Source: an uncultured Lachnospiraceae bacterium
Lineage (GTDB): Bacteria > Bacillota > Clostridia > Lachnospirales > Lachnospiraceae
Direction: 5' to 3'
Length of the DNA stretch: 51,347 bases
NCBI GenBank assembly: GCA_910586555.1
Contig: CAJUJY010000023.1
Coordinates: 1 to 51,347 of the forward strand
In this document: piece after piece, positions 36,085-45,289 of the stretch
How positions within the stretch are numbered: the stretch's first letter is position 1
How the letters are laid out: the number at the start of each line of letters is the position of its first letter
Translations under genes and position numbers: made by a program
The notes under the pieces: model-generated
What the model saw: the letters and a program-made list of their open reading frames with translations, nothing else
The model's database searches: none
What the model was told of the DNA's origin: nothing

Positions 36085-37920
36085 TTATGGTGTAACTGTT
36101 AAAGCAAATTTAAGTTTCTTCCCGTTTTCATTACATTGGAATATAACAACAGCTTTTGTATTTTTATTATTTTTCAATCCCTTTGCAGTAATTGTAAACT
36201 GGTTTCCAGAGTTTCCAGATGGTGCAATGCTTATATAATTCTGGAAATTAGCGTCTACAATTGCAGTATATGTACAATCATCTGTCTTTTTATTTCCTGG
36301 TGCAATGCCAGCTACACATACATTAAGTGTTTTGCCATTTTGGAGCTTAGGATTTTTAAGTTTACTTCCTGATGTGTCCTGTACTTCAAGTTTTCTAGGC
36401 GCCATTAAGACATTTACAGGGCAGCACTCAGATACCCCTTTATCCCCTGTATCAATAATCCATAAGTATACAAGCCCCTTTTCCTTGCCAGTGGCAGTTA
36501 CTGTAACCTGCCCGTTTTTAATCTTAGCCCTTGCTATCTTAGCCGCCTCTTTATCAACAATCTTATTCTTAGTTACAGAAGGCTTTGTATCAGACTTGGT
36601 AATTCCCACAATAACCTTGCCAGCAGCAGGCTTTACAATGCCCTTGCTGTTTAAAGTGTATTTGTAAGAAGCAAGGATATCTGTATAAGCAGTAAACTGC
36701 TTGTTAGTAGTTTTTACAGTGCCTGTCTTAAAAGTGCTGCCATTGCCATAAATAACAACAGGAGAGCCAGCTACAGGATTTGTATACTTATAATCATTAA
36801 ACAAACGTGTACAATTTGGTTTAGTAAAATTACCAGACGGTGTTGGTGAAGGGGCAGGTGACGGAGTAACAGGTGTGTCATCTTGAACATAAATAATTGT
36901 AAAATCACCACTATATTCACTATTAGAAAAATGGTATTTAGCTGGCTTTGTAATATCTGTTACTGCAAGTATTTCGCTTATAACTCCATGTGTTTTTGTT
37001 ATATTTATAAGATTTGATATAACAGTATCTATTTTATTATGCAAGTCACTTATATTTAAAGTTAAAGTATTATATACTTTATAACTTAAATATAAAGTTT
37101 TTAAATTTTTATTTAAAGAACATATTAATCTTATTAAATTTATGTTTTTATCTAATTCTAAATTTTCTAATTTATTTTCACTACAATATAATTCAACTAA
37201 ATTTATATTTTTGCTGACATCTAAATTAATTAATTCATTAGAACTACAGTGTAAAGCTACTAAATTTATATTTTTGCTAATATCTATAGATTTTAATTTA
37301 TTACCTCCACACCAAAGCCGGGTTAAGAATATATTATTATTAGTATATAAATTTGATAATTGATTTTGTGAACAAATTAATTATGTTAAATTTGTATTTT
37401 TATTAATATTTAAAGTTAATAATTCATTTTTTTGGCAATCCAATATTTCCAAATCAATATTTTTTGTAATATCTAAATTATTTAATTTGTTATGACCACA
37501 ATATAATTCAACTAAATTTATATTTTTACTAGTATCTAAATGAGATAATTCATTTTGCTCACAGTCTAGTTTTACTAAATTTATATTTTTACTAATATCT
37601 AGCTCCGTCAATTCATTACCTAAGCAATTTAAATTTGATAAATATATAAAATACTCTATTCTCATAAGATTAGATATAGTTTTTCCTCGTACATTTATAG
37701 ATGTTATTTTTTCAATTTCATGTTCAGATAATATATTATTTCCATCAGTATCAATATTAATTTTAACATAATCCCTGAAATTTTCATCTGGAAAGTTAGT
37801 GGCATCAATTGCTATTTCTGCTGCCTGTGCTGTTTTACCGTCTGGTAATAAGGTAACAGCAATGGCAAAAACTGCTATTCCAAGTGCTGTGCCTAGTATT
37901 GTTTTAAATTTTGTTTTCAT
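36085..37920 (-). pseudogene. Secreted leucine-rich-repeat protein, interrupted by an in-frame TAA
   Basis: Read through one stop, this is a 611-residue secreted protein. Residues 1-33 form a signal peptide ending TAQAA. A FPDENFRDYV..DTDGNNILS segment follows, as in many Clostridia LRR proteins, then about eight 21-23-residue repeats of the form LDISKNINLVxLxCxxNxL. A Pro/Thr/Ser linker (TPSPAPSPTPSG) leads to a C-terminal domain of about 230 residues with beta-sandwich character. The TAA at 37381-37383 occupies a position that is Lys, Glu or Arg in the other repeats, and the frame continues unchanged on both sides. AAAGAAAGGTGG precedes the start. Likely an exposed surface or adhesion protein. 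Confidence 0.85.
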
Positions 37921-38042
37921 ATAAGTCCACCTTTCTTTTTAAATACTATTGTTATAAAATATCTTAATATCTGCTTTTATAAAAACCTGCTTTTTTAACC
38001 ACCTCTTTCTATATAATTTTAGATATTTCTTGTTTATACCAA

Positions 38043-38129
38043 TACTATAAATTATTATATATACTAACACTAATACTATAGATTTTCAATACCTATACTA
38101 ATTTTTTTGTAAAAAATGGTACTATAGAT
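38043..38129. promoter_or_regulatory. Triplicated TACTATA(A/G)AT repeats in the LRR/XRE intergenic region
   Basis: TACTATAAAT at 38043 and TACTATAGAT at 38074 and 38120 lie in the 313-base gap between the divergent LRR and XRE genes. They may be operator copies for the XRE protein. The region is extremely AT-rich, so chance similarity is possible. Apart from these repeats and the two ribosome sites I see nothing else in the gap. Confidence 0.35.
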
Positions 38130-38233
38130 TTCTGTTTTTTATTTGTAAAATCGTAAAAAATAATTATACAAAAATTTGTGGACGTTATGCTTATTTATTA
38201 TTTAGCCTGCCAGGGGCGGCATGGAGGATTTAT

Positions 38234-38557
38234 ATGGGTATTGATTACGAAACTTTAGGAAAGAATATATATTTCTACCGTAAAAAAAAGAAACTTACAC
38301 AGGAAGAACTGGCAGAACAGGCAGATTTATCTGTTGGATTTATAAGCCAGCTTGAGCGGGGCATTACAAAGCCTAGTATTGATACGCTTTCGGATATATG
38401 TGATTTTCTGGAGTGTAATATTGGAGAGGTGCTGGAATACTCAAAACAGGAGCTTCCACCATTTTCATTAGAATATATAGAACTGTTCCAGTCCCTGCCA
38501 CAGAAAGAGCAGTATTTATTTTTCTGTATGCTTAAAGCGTATAAGGAACATCTTTAA
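38234..38557 (+). CDS. XRE-family helix-turn-helix regulator
   Basis: A 107-residue DNA-binding protein. Residues 7-62 form a Cro/CI-type HTH, with the typical KKLTQEELAEQADLSVGFISQLERG core, here described as helices two and three at about residues 20-44. The C-terminal 40 residues are helical and acidic and may dimerise. The ATG follows GGCGGCATGGAGG, nearly identical to the cheB ribosome region. It is divergent from the LRR gene, and repeats in the gap could be its operators. Control of the surface genes is inferred. Confidence 0.9.
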   Translation: MGIDYETLGKNIYFYRKKKKLTQEELAEQADLSVGFISQLERGITKPSIDTLSDICDFLECNIGEVLEYSKQELPPFSLEYIELFQSLPQKEQYLFFCMLKAYKEHL

Positions 38558-38586
38558 TACTATATTGGTAAATCATGGAAATAGCC

Positions 38587-38690
38587 TGGTTTTTGTGCTA
38601 TTATGTTTTTACATATTGTTAATATGGCTTGGGTTATGTTTTTCTATAAATAGCAGGGCATGTGTATTTTGGTAATGCATGCTTTGTTTT
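38587..38690 (+). repeat. Dispersed hairpin repeat, copy 2
   Basis: Diverged second copy of the 33115-33220 element in the same orientation. Shared blocks include GG(A/T)TTTTGTG, TATGTTTTT, TATTGTTAAT, TGGCT and TTTTTCTA. The GGCATG..ATGC hairpin core is retained but less perfect. The two copies bracket the flagellin/LRR/XRE block of about 5.4 kb. It follows the XRE stop by 30 bases. Confidence 0.5.
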
Positions 38691-38710
38691 GTCTGGCTAT
38701 TAAAGTTTTT

Positions 38711-38751
38711 TATACTATTTAAGTATATTATTAATAAATATACTATTTAAG
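38711..38751. repeat. Direct repeat TATACTATTTAAG
   Basis: Two identical 13-base copies start at 38711 and 38739, 28 bases apart, with a near-palindrome AGTATATTATTAATAAATATACT between them. It adjoins the AAA-ATPase-like remnant and could be an old junction or a binding site. Confidence 0.4.
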
Positions 38752-38783
38752 CTGGTGGAAGATAACCAGGCAGTATTAAATTT

Positions 38784-39014
38784 TTAAAACATATAAGATT
38801 TCATTTTAGCATTGCTGTCAGAAATAAACTGGATACACTGGTTTATAACGTCCCACGGACAATAAATCCCTGTATTTCCAAATTTATAGCCATCATACCA
38901 TTCTTTAAAAAGGGAATATTTATCTTCTATGCCATAATACTTTAGTATATTTTTTACTTCATCACTAGTAAATCCAAAATACCTTGAAATATTGTGCTTG
39001 ACATATAAAGACAA
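38784..39014 (-). pseudogene. Remnant of an AAA-ATPase-like (PF09820-type) gene
   Basis: A 76-codon fragment. FGFTSDEVKNILKYYG and EWYDGYKFGN..YCPWDVINQC are hallmark segments from the middle of PF09820 AAA-ATPase-like / DUF1703 proteins, which are normally above 500 residues. Both the N-terminal ATPase part and the C-terminal nuclease-like part are missing, and no ribosome site precedes the first Met. This is best read as the leftover of a deleted gene. Such genes are often multicopy and mobile in gut Clostridia and Bacteroides. Confidence 0.75.
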
Positions 39015-39089
39015 ATTTTATATAATAAAACAAATATGTTCACTATAGAACAGTTCAAAAGTGGAGAAAGCAGAATGTGAGGTGGTTGT

Positions 39090-39536
39090 ATGGATGACCA
39101 TTTAGAGCTGCTTTTAAATGGCCAGCTATATAAAAAGTTAAATGAGGTTGTATATAAACCTGTTACGAATGACTATGGTCTTAGTATGTTTGATATTAAG
39201 CTGCTTTTGTTTTTAAAAGAACATGATATGTATGATACAGCAAGGGATATTGTTGAAATCCATTATCTTACAAAGTCTTATGTTTCAAAGGCGATTGAAG
39301 CCCTTATTGTAAAAGGGTATTTAAAGAGAAAGCCAGATATACATGACAGAAGGTGCATACATCTTGAACTACAGGAAAAGGCATTTCCTGTAATTGATTA
39401 TGTAAAGGTAAAACAGAAAGAGCTTATAGAAATTTTATTTAACGGCCTTACCAGTGAGGAAAAACGTATAATAAGGAGGATTGCTGAGAAAATTAGTAGT
39501 AATATTGCTGAGGTATTGGATACATCTTCAAGGTGA
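39090..39536 (+). CDS. MarR-family transcriptional regulator
   Basis: A 148-residue winged-helix regulator. Helices near residues 27-85 hold the DNA-binding core (TARDIVEIHYLTKSYVSKAIEAL), followed by the beta-wing with DIHDRRCIHLEL near 90. The terminal helices form the dimer interface. A GAGGTGG site lies upstream. It is 52 bases before citrate synthase on the same strand, so it may regulate or be co-transcribed with it. Ligand unknown. Confidence 0.92.
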   Translation: MDDHLELLLNGQLYKKLNEVVYKPVTNDYGLSMFDIKLLLFLKEHDMYDTARDIVEIHYLTKSYVSKAIEALIVKGYLKRKPDIHDRRCIHLELQEKAFPVIDYVKVKQKELIEILFNGLTSEEKRIIRRIAEKISSNIAEVLDTSSR

Positions 39537-39588
39537 ATAAAGATTATGTTAAATACCTGGAAACAGTTTTGGAAAGGAGATATTAATT

Positions 39589-41034
39589 ATGCAGGAAGAG
39601 ATTAAGGTTGATGATTTTGGAAGGTTTATGGAGGATTATACAGGCAAATATATACAAATGTGTATAGATAATAACTCTATTGATGCGAAGCTGTTTGATG
39701 AATACGGGGTAAAGCGTGGTCTTAGGGATAAGAACGGGAAGGGAGTTTTATCAGGAATAACTAATATATCACTTATTAAGGCAACTGATATGGCAGATGG
39801 CCATGTTGTGCCATGTGAGGGGCAGCTTTTCTACAGGGGTTATAATATATATGACCTGGTTAATGGTTTCCGTAAGGATGGCCGGTTTGGCTTTGAAGAA
39901 ACAGCACATTTACTTTTATTTGGGGAACTGCCTGATAAAATGCAGCTTGAGGAGTTCCAGAAAGTACTTGCTAAGAACAGAAGGCTTCCTACTAACTTTG
40001 TAAGGGATGTTATTATGAAAGCACCAAGCAAGGATATTATGAATTCGCTTACAAAAAGCGTTCTTACACTTTCTTCTTATGATGATGAAATATCTGATAA
40101 TTCACTTGAAAATGTTATGAAACAATGCATTATGCTTATCAGCGTGTTCCCTATGCTTGCAGTCTATGGTTACCATGCATATAACCATTATGAATGTGAT
40201 GAAAGTTTTTATATACACAGGCCGTCTGACGGGCTGTCAGCCGCAGAAAATATTCTTAGGATGTTAAGGCCGGACAAGAAATATACAGACATTGAAGCAA
40301 AGGTGCTTGACCTTGCGCTTGTACTCCATATGGAACATGGAGGCGGCAATAACTCTACATTTACTACAAGGGTTGTAACATCCGCTGGTTCCGATACTTA
40401 TTCTGTAATAGCAGCAGCATTATCATCATTAAAAGGGCCTAAACATGGCGGTGCAAATATTAAAGTAGTTGAAATGATGCAGGATTTAAAAGAAAGTGTG
40501 TCTGATACGGGAGATGAAGAGCAGGTAAGGGAATACCTTAGAAAGCTTGTAAAACGTGAGGCATTTGACAGGCGCGGGCTTATCTATGGTATGGGACATG
40601 CTGTATACTCAATTTCAGATCCAAGGGCATTAGCATTTAAGAAGTTTGTTGAAATGCTTGCCAATGAAAAACACCAGAAAAAGGAATTTGAACTTTATTC
40701 TATGGTAGAGCGTATAGCACCAGAAATAATTGGTGAAGAGTGTGCAATATATAAAGGGGTAAGTGCCAATGTAGACTTTTACAGTGGCTTTGTTTATAAC
40801 ATGCTTGGAATACCAATGGAACTTTTTACACCAATATTTGCAATGGCACGTATAGTAGGCTGGAGCGCACACCGTATAGAGGAACTTATAAATGTGGATA
40901 AAATAATAAGGCCTGCATACCAGAGCATTATGGTACCAAAAGTATATGAATCATTAAAAGAACGTTCAACACCAAAGATTGATACAAATTACCTGAAAGA
41001 ATTACAATTATCCATGAAAGAGGAAAGCTGCTAA
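39589..41034 (+). CDS. Citrate synthase
   Basis: A 481-residue citrate/2-methylcitrate synthase condensing acetyl-CoA and oxaloacetate. The catalytic histidine and neighbours appear in LHMEHGGGNNSTF near residue 245 and GMGHAVYSISDPRA near 335, with the C-terminal aspartate region VDFYSGFVY near 400 and arginine/histidine in SAHRIEEL near 430. Longer than the usual 370-430-residue bacterial enzymes because of an N-terminal extension of about 60 residues. AAAGGAGA precedes the ATG. With no other TCA genes here, a role in glutamate precursor synthesis is likely. Confidence 0.92.
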   Translation: MQEEIKVDDFGRFMEDYTGKYIQMCIDNNSIDAKLFDEYGVKRGLRDKNGKGVLSGITNISLIKATDMADGHVVPCEGQLFYRGYNIYDLVNGFRKDGRFGFEETAHLLLFGELPDKMQLEEFQKVLAKNRRLPTNFVRDVIMKAPSKDIMNSLTKSVLTLSSYDDEISDNSLENVMKQCIMLISVFPMLAVYGYHAYNHYECDESFYIHRPSDGLSAAENILRMLRPDKKYTDIEAKVLDLALVLHMEHGGGNNSTFTTRVVTSAGSDTYSVIAAALSSLKGPKHGGANIKVVEMMQDLKESVSDTGDEEQVREYLRKLVKREAFDRRGLIYGMGHAVYSISDPRALAFKKFVEMLANEKHQKKEFELYSMVERIAPEIIGEECAIYKGVSANVDFYSGFVYNMLGIPMELFTPIFAMARIVGWSAHRIEELINVDKIIRPAYQSIMVPKVYESLKERSTPKIDTNYLKELQLSMKEESC

Positions 41035-41040
41035 CACAGT

Positions 41041-41112
41041 TAATAAAATGTTTTATTAGTTTATTCCAGATTAGAATATGTACAGTTGCATATATGTTTA
41101 CTGCACATATTC
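41041..41112. terminator. Hairpins between convergent citrate synthase and Nudix genes
   Basis: TAATAAAA-TG-TTTTATTA (41041-41058) is a perfect palindrome. Next, GAATATGT..CAGT pairs with ACTG..ACATATTC (41074-41112). Neither is followed by a long T-run, but their position between converging genes suits transcription termination. Confidence 0.45.
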
Positions 41113-41160
41113 TGTCTGTGCAGGTATATATTGGTGCTTTTATACACCTGTGGCCTGCTA

Positions 41161-41670
41161 TCATAGGAGTTTGCGTTCATCGGAAATAAAATGCTTTATA
41201 ATTTCTGGCAGGCTGGCCAGTTTTTCACAGAAAAATTCTGGAAATACTTTATAATCTGCCAGTTTTTCAACTGGTATCCAGTATAAACGTTCTGGCAGGT
41301 TATCTTTGGTTTCTAAAAGTATTTTTCTTTCTTCCCCGTTTTTAAATAATTTTCTTCCCTTTGGTTTCATAAGGTAATAAAATTCTATAACATGGCACTG
41401 TTTTTTATTTTCAGAAAACAGACATTCATTTACAAATACCAACCGTTCTGTCTGGTATGTAGTACCTGTTTCTTCATTTACTTCCCTGGTAACTGCTCCA
41501 ATGGAAGTTTCTCCAAGGTGCACACCGCCACCAACACTGTAATAATAATTATCTGTGCTATTATATACCATAAGTATACAGCGATCTTCAATAATAATGG
41601 CAGCAGCACGGTAACGGAACCAGAAACCATCCTGTTCAAAACAACAGTCCTGTTCTATTATATTTTCCAT
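41161..41670 (-). CDS. Nudix hydrolase
   Basis: A 169-residue Nudix protein. The Nudix box runs from about residue 47 as GGVHLGETS..REVNEETG and matches the GX5EX7REUXEEXGU pattern, so magnesium-dependent hydrolysis of a nucleoside diphosphate-linked substrate is expected. The C-terminal region (ERLYWIPVEKL) is typical for the family. The substrate cannot be inferred. It is convergent with citrate synthase and divergent from the HtrA-like gene. Confidence 0.9.
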   Translation of the reverse strand: MENIIEQDCCFEQDGFWFRYRAAAIIIEDRCILMVYNSTDNYYYSVGGGVHLGETSIGAVTREVNEETGTTYQTERLVFVNECLFSENKKQCHVIEFYYLMKPKGRKLFKNGEERKILLETKDNLPERLYWIPVEKLADYKVFPEFFCEKLASLPEIIKHFISDERKLL

Positions 41671-41919
41671 TTTTATTCATTCCTTGTCCTTATATTATTA
41701 ACAGTATAGCCTGGTTTTTGTTTTGGTGCAACCAGCATTTCTGGCAAAAATTACATATAAATTAAGGAATTGTTACTTTTTTTACATCTAGTTCATAGAA
41801 TATTCATAAATTTATGTTACATTTATACTAAAATTGATACGGATTTTTATGAATTTTGTTTAAATTTTTGGTATCTGAAAGGAAAAGATATTAGAAATTT
41901 TGTAAAGGAAATGTTATTT

Positions 41920-43206
41920 ATGGGTAGGTTCAGAAAGCAGCCAGCATATGCAAGGGTACATGAAGAAGAAAAATATAAGTTTATTAAGGAACAGATACGT
42001 CCACAGAAAAAAAGTTATATAATCCGTTTTACAAGAAAGGTTCTGGAAACTGTTTTATCAGCAGTGGTATTTGGCGGTGTTTCAGGATTTGTATTCTGGA
42101 ATATCAATAACGGGCCAGGGGGCAGTTCTTCTTTAAAGGATAAAGGGATTTCTGCAATGGAATACCAGGTGCCAGAAAATACAGCAGTACCAGCTAATAG
42201 TACCAGCCCTGCCAAAGACAGTTATAATAGCAATGATATGACTATATTAGAAGAACATAATAAAGCTTCCAAAAGGCTTTCAGCGGTTGGTGATAAGTTT
42301 TCATCTTCACTTGTAAGCATTATTAGTAAAAAGGATAAACCTGCATGGTACAATGACAGCCAGGGAAATACAGGAGATGTTTTAAGCGGAATGGTTTTAA
42401 AAGAAACAGCCAGGTACTATTATATACTTACACCAGGCGGGTTAAAAGAACCAGGGGCTGTTGATATAGAATTCCAGGACGGTGAAACAGTACAGGCAGA
42501 TTATCTTTCTTCTGACAGCAACACAGGCTTGTCAGTTTTTTGTGTTGAAAAAAGGAATGTAAGCGGGGAAAGGCAAAGCAAAATTGTAATTCCTGAATTT
42601 GGAAGTACAATCAGTGTCCCTGCTGGTTCTAATATAATAATTACAGGTGCACCTAATGGCATAATGTATTCTGTAATGACAGGGAATATTATAAAAACAG
42701 GCATTGAAATGCCTGTAACAGATAATATAATTACATTGTTTGCAACAGATGTATTATATACCAGTAATTCCAATGGAATAGTACTTAATACAAAAGGAAG
42801 GGTTATAGGATTTGTAACAAATTTATATGAAAAAGCAACAGGGCATAATAATATAGGATTTATTGGCATATCAAGTGTAATTGATATTATAAACAGTATA
42901 GTAGAAGGGAAAAATATACCATATCTTGGCATAGAAGGGCATAATGTAGACCAGAAAACCGCATCGGCCCATAATATAAGCAAGGGTATTTACCTTACTT
43001 CTGTATACTCTGGTTCACCGGCATATTCAAGTGGCATAAGGGTGGCAGATGTTATTACACAGATAGACGGGGAGGAGGTTTCATCATTATCTGCATTACA
43101 TGGCATTTTAAAAAGCCATAATGCAGGTGACAGGATTGTTATTACTGTTTCCCGAAAATATGGCAAAAAGAATAATGATAAAAAGCTTGCAGTTGAATTA
43201 GAATAA
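41920..43206 (+). CDS. HtrA/DegP-like membrane protein with degenerate catalytic triad and PDZ domain
   Basis: A 428-residue protein in the S1C/HtrA arrangement: a cytoplasmic N-terminus of about 40 residues, TM near 45-62, a Ser/Asn linker, a trypsin-like domain about 120-325, and a C-terminal PDZ domain (YLGIEGH..GSPAYSSGIRVADVI). The position of the histidine motif (NHVV) reads LTPGG, and the Asp motif (DPxTDLAV) reads DSNTGLSV. The serine motif GNSGG reads SNSNG, keeping the Ser. Two of three catalytic residues are thus missing, so it is probably a non-proteolytic binding protein. I use the ATG at 41920, 10 bases after AAAGGA; the frame is open further upstream. Confidence 0.8.
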   Translation: MGRFRKQPAYARVHEEEKYKFIKEQIRPQKKSYIIRFTRKVLETVLSAVVFGGVSGFVFWNINNGPGGSSSLKDKGISAMEYQVPENTAVPANSTSPAKDSYNSNDMTILEEHNKASKRLSAVGDKFSSSLVSIISKKDKPAWYNDSQGNTGDVLSGMVLKETARYYYILTPGGLKEPGAVDIEFQDGETVQADYLSSDSNTGLSVFCVEKRNVSGERQSKIVIPEFGSTISVPAGSNIIITGAPNGIMYSVMTGNIIKTGIEMPVTDNIITLFATDVLYTSNSNGIVLNTKGRVIGFVTNLYEKATGHNNIGFIGISSVIDIINSIVEGKNIPYLGIEGHNVDQKTASAHNISKGIYLTSVYSGSPAYSSGIRVADVITQIDGEEVSSLSALHGILKSHNAGDRIVITVSRKYGKKNNDKKLAVELE

Positions 43207-43207
43207 T

Positions 43208-45082
43208 TTAATGGCTTACGTTATCGTCTTTAATTATTTGTACAAGTTTATGCCTGAAAGCTTTTTCTGTAATATTTTCATCATGGAATATAAGCCTGTT
43301 AAAGTCAAAATGTGTATCGCTGATCATGTCTTTGGTGAATACATCAGGTTCTTTACCAGCACTTTCTGGCCAGAATATATATATACGGCCGTCCTGGCTG
43401 TCCTGGCCTATGCCGTTATCCCTTGCAAATTCTTCTGAAATACAGCGGTCAGCCATATACACATGTGAATAATTTCCAATAACCTTGGCAAGCCTTGTGC
43501 CATTTACATAAAATGAATTCATATCATACCCGTCTTTAAAATTATTCCCAGAGTAATTTTTGTTGTTTATGCCTGTTCTTTGTGTAATTATTATTATTGG
43601 AAGCATTCTTTCCGGGTTATTAATAAATTCCAGGGTATTTTTATATTCCTCATTATTAGTAATAAAGTGTGCCATGCAGCTTAACCTTTCTATATCAACA
43701 AGCCCTACCTTTTTAACAAGGTCATGCATAAATGATGGTTTGCAGAAAGTGGAACGGTGTGCAGTCCCCCTTGGCATGTCACGTGAAGTCATATGGTAAA
43801 AATGCAGCCTGCCATCATCTAAAAGTGCAACTGATGAATGTACATGCCATAAAGTCCCGGCAGATTTGCAGTCAATATATTGTATTTTCATAGTATAAGA
43901 CATATTTTCTGGCATATATGATATTATAAGGCTGTAACCAGGAAGTTTGTTATTGTATGATGAGAGTTCTTCAGGTATATCTTCAAAAACAGGGTTGCAT
44001 TTAAAACGTGCCCATTTATAAAGTATTGACACAGCATTGTTAAATTCTGATTTAAGCAGCCTTGTTTCTTTGTGGAGAAGTGGAAGTTCAATATGGAACA
44101 GTATATTGGACTCAAGCCTTGCAAAAGTTGTTTTATGGTAAATGTGTTCATCAAGTGGCATTTCAATATTACTGCATGCCGCTGCAATTTCCGGGTTCTG
44201 TACAGTATTATCATTTAAAAGTTTTATAATAAGGTTGTAATTAAGATGCGGGTGGTCAAGCTTAAGCAGGCTGCGTATAAGCTTGCGGCGTGAACATTTA
44301 AAAAACTGTTTCGCAATTTTCTTATTTTTATTGAATATTTCCACTATAGCAGGGTGAAGGCTTTCTGTATCATCAATTTTAATCCTGAACCTGCTTTTTA
44401 GCATAAGTTCCCAGTTTCCTGTTTTATAATGGTTATAGGAAAGTTCTTCAAACAGCTTTACAAGTGACCAGTCACTTAATTCAAGGTTGGCAAGTATACA
44501 GTTAAGCATACGTGACAGTTCTTCGCTTCCTTTCCAGAACTGGTCATCTGAAAGCAGGCTTTTGTAACGCATATCATGTTCTATTTCATGCCAGCCCTCA
44601 AAGAACACAGTACGGAACTGTATTTCAAACGTGGTGTCAATAGGAAGGTTCCAGAGTTCTTTTTTATACAGTTTAAAATACTCAGCAGGATACCTGAATA
44701 CCCCGTTAATTTTAGTTGCCCTGAATTCATCGGCATTAAATATATTTCTTGACCATGTGTCAACCATCTGGAATGTACTTTCCATAATATCCCTGCATAT
44801 GCTTAAATCATCATAGTAATACAATACTACACGCAGTCCTATTAAATCCTGCATCTTCTTAGGGTTACAGGAAGAGCCGTAATTGCCGCGCTGAAGCTTG
44901 GCAGCAGTAGATTCTACAGATTTGACCCTTGAAAAAATACGGAAATACAGCCCACATGATTTAAGTATTTCTTCAATAGCATCTGTAATATGGCTGCACA
45001 GTTCTGTAAGTTTCTCAAAATCTATCTCACGTTCAACAAGGGCTTCAAGCCCTTCTTTAGTAAAATCATTTAATCCACCCAT
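43208..45082 (-). CDS. RelA/SpoT-domain protein with long unassigned C-terminus
   Basis: A 624-residue protein. Residues about 10-190 resemble the RelA/SpoT nucleotidyltransferase domain: a KMQDLIGLRVVLYY segment near 82, and FEIQFRTVFFEGWHEIEHDMRYK near 175, matching the usual EIQIRT..AE..HDxxYK. The normal NGYxSLH motif is replaced by NGVFRYP, so the nucleotide acceptor may differ or activity may be lost. No HD hydrolase or TGS domain is visible. Residues 200-624 are unassigned. Start at 45082 follows GGAAAGGAGC. It could make alarmone-like nucleotides or act as a toxin-type synthetase; both are inferences. Confidence 0.75.
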   Translation of the reverse strand: MGGLNDFTKEGLEALVEREIDFEKLTELCSHITDAIEEILKSCGLYFRIFSRVKSVESTAAKLQRGNYGSSCNPKKMQDLIGLRVVLYYYDDLSICRDIMESTFQMVDTWSRNIFNADEFRATKINGVFRYPAEYFKLYKKELWNLPIDTTFEIQFRTVFFEGWHEIEHDMRYKSLLSDDQFWKGSEELSRMLNCILANLELSDWSLVKLFEELSYNHYKTGNWELMLKSRFRIKIDDTESLHPAIVEIFNKNKKIAKQFFKCSRRKLIRSLLKLDHPHLNYNLIIKLLNDNTVQNPEIAAACSNIEMPLDEHIYHKTTFARLESNILFHIELPLLHKETRLLKSEFNNAVSILYKWARFKCNPVFEDIPEELSSYNNKLPGYSLIISYMPENMSYTMKIQYIDCKSAGTLWHVHSSVALLDDGRLHFYHMTSRDMPRGTAHRSTFCKPSFMHDLVKKVGLVDIERLSCMAHFITNNEEYKNTLEFINNPERMLPIIIITQRTGINNKNYSGNNFKDGYDMNSFYVNGTRLAKVIGNYSHVYMADRCISEEFARDNGIGQDSQDGRIYIFWPESAGKEPDVFTKDMISDTHFDFNRLIFHDENITEKAFRHKLVQIIKDDNVSH

Positions 45083-45289
45083 TATTCCTGCTCCTTTCCA
45101 TACACGCAAGATGTAGCATTGATAAAAGTCCTATACTGGTATAATAACATAAAATATGGAATATAGCATATTGTTTTTATATATATTTTGTAAATTTTGT
45201 GTTATAACAGATTGTTTTTTTATCTGTTTTGTTATATCATATGAGAATAAGTGGGAAGTTACTATTCAAAGTACAGGGGAATAAGCGTT

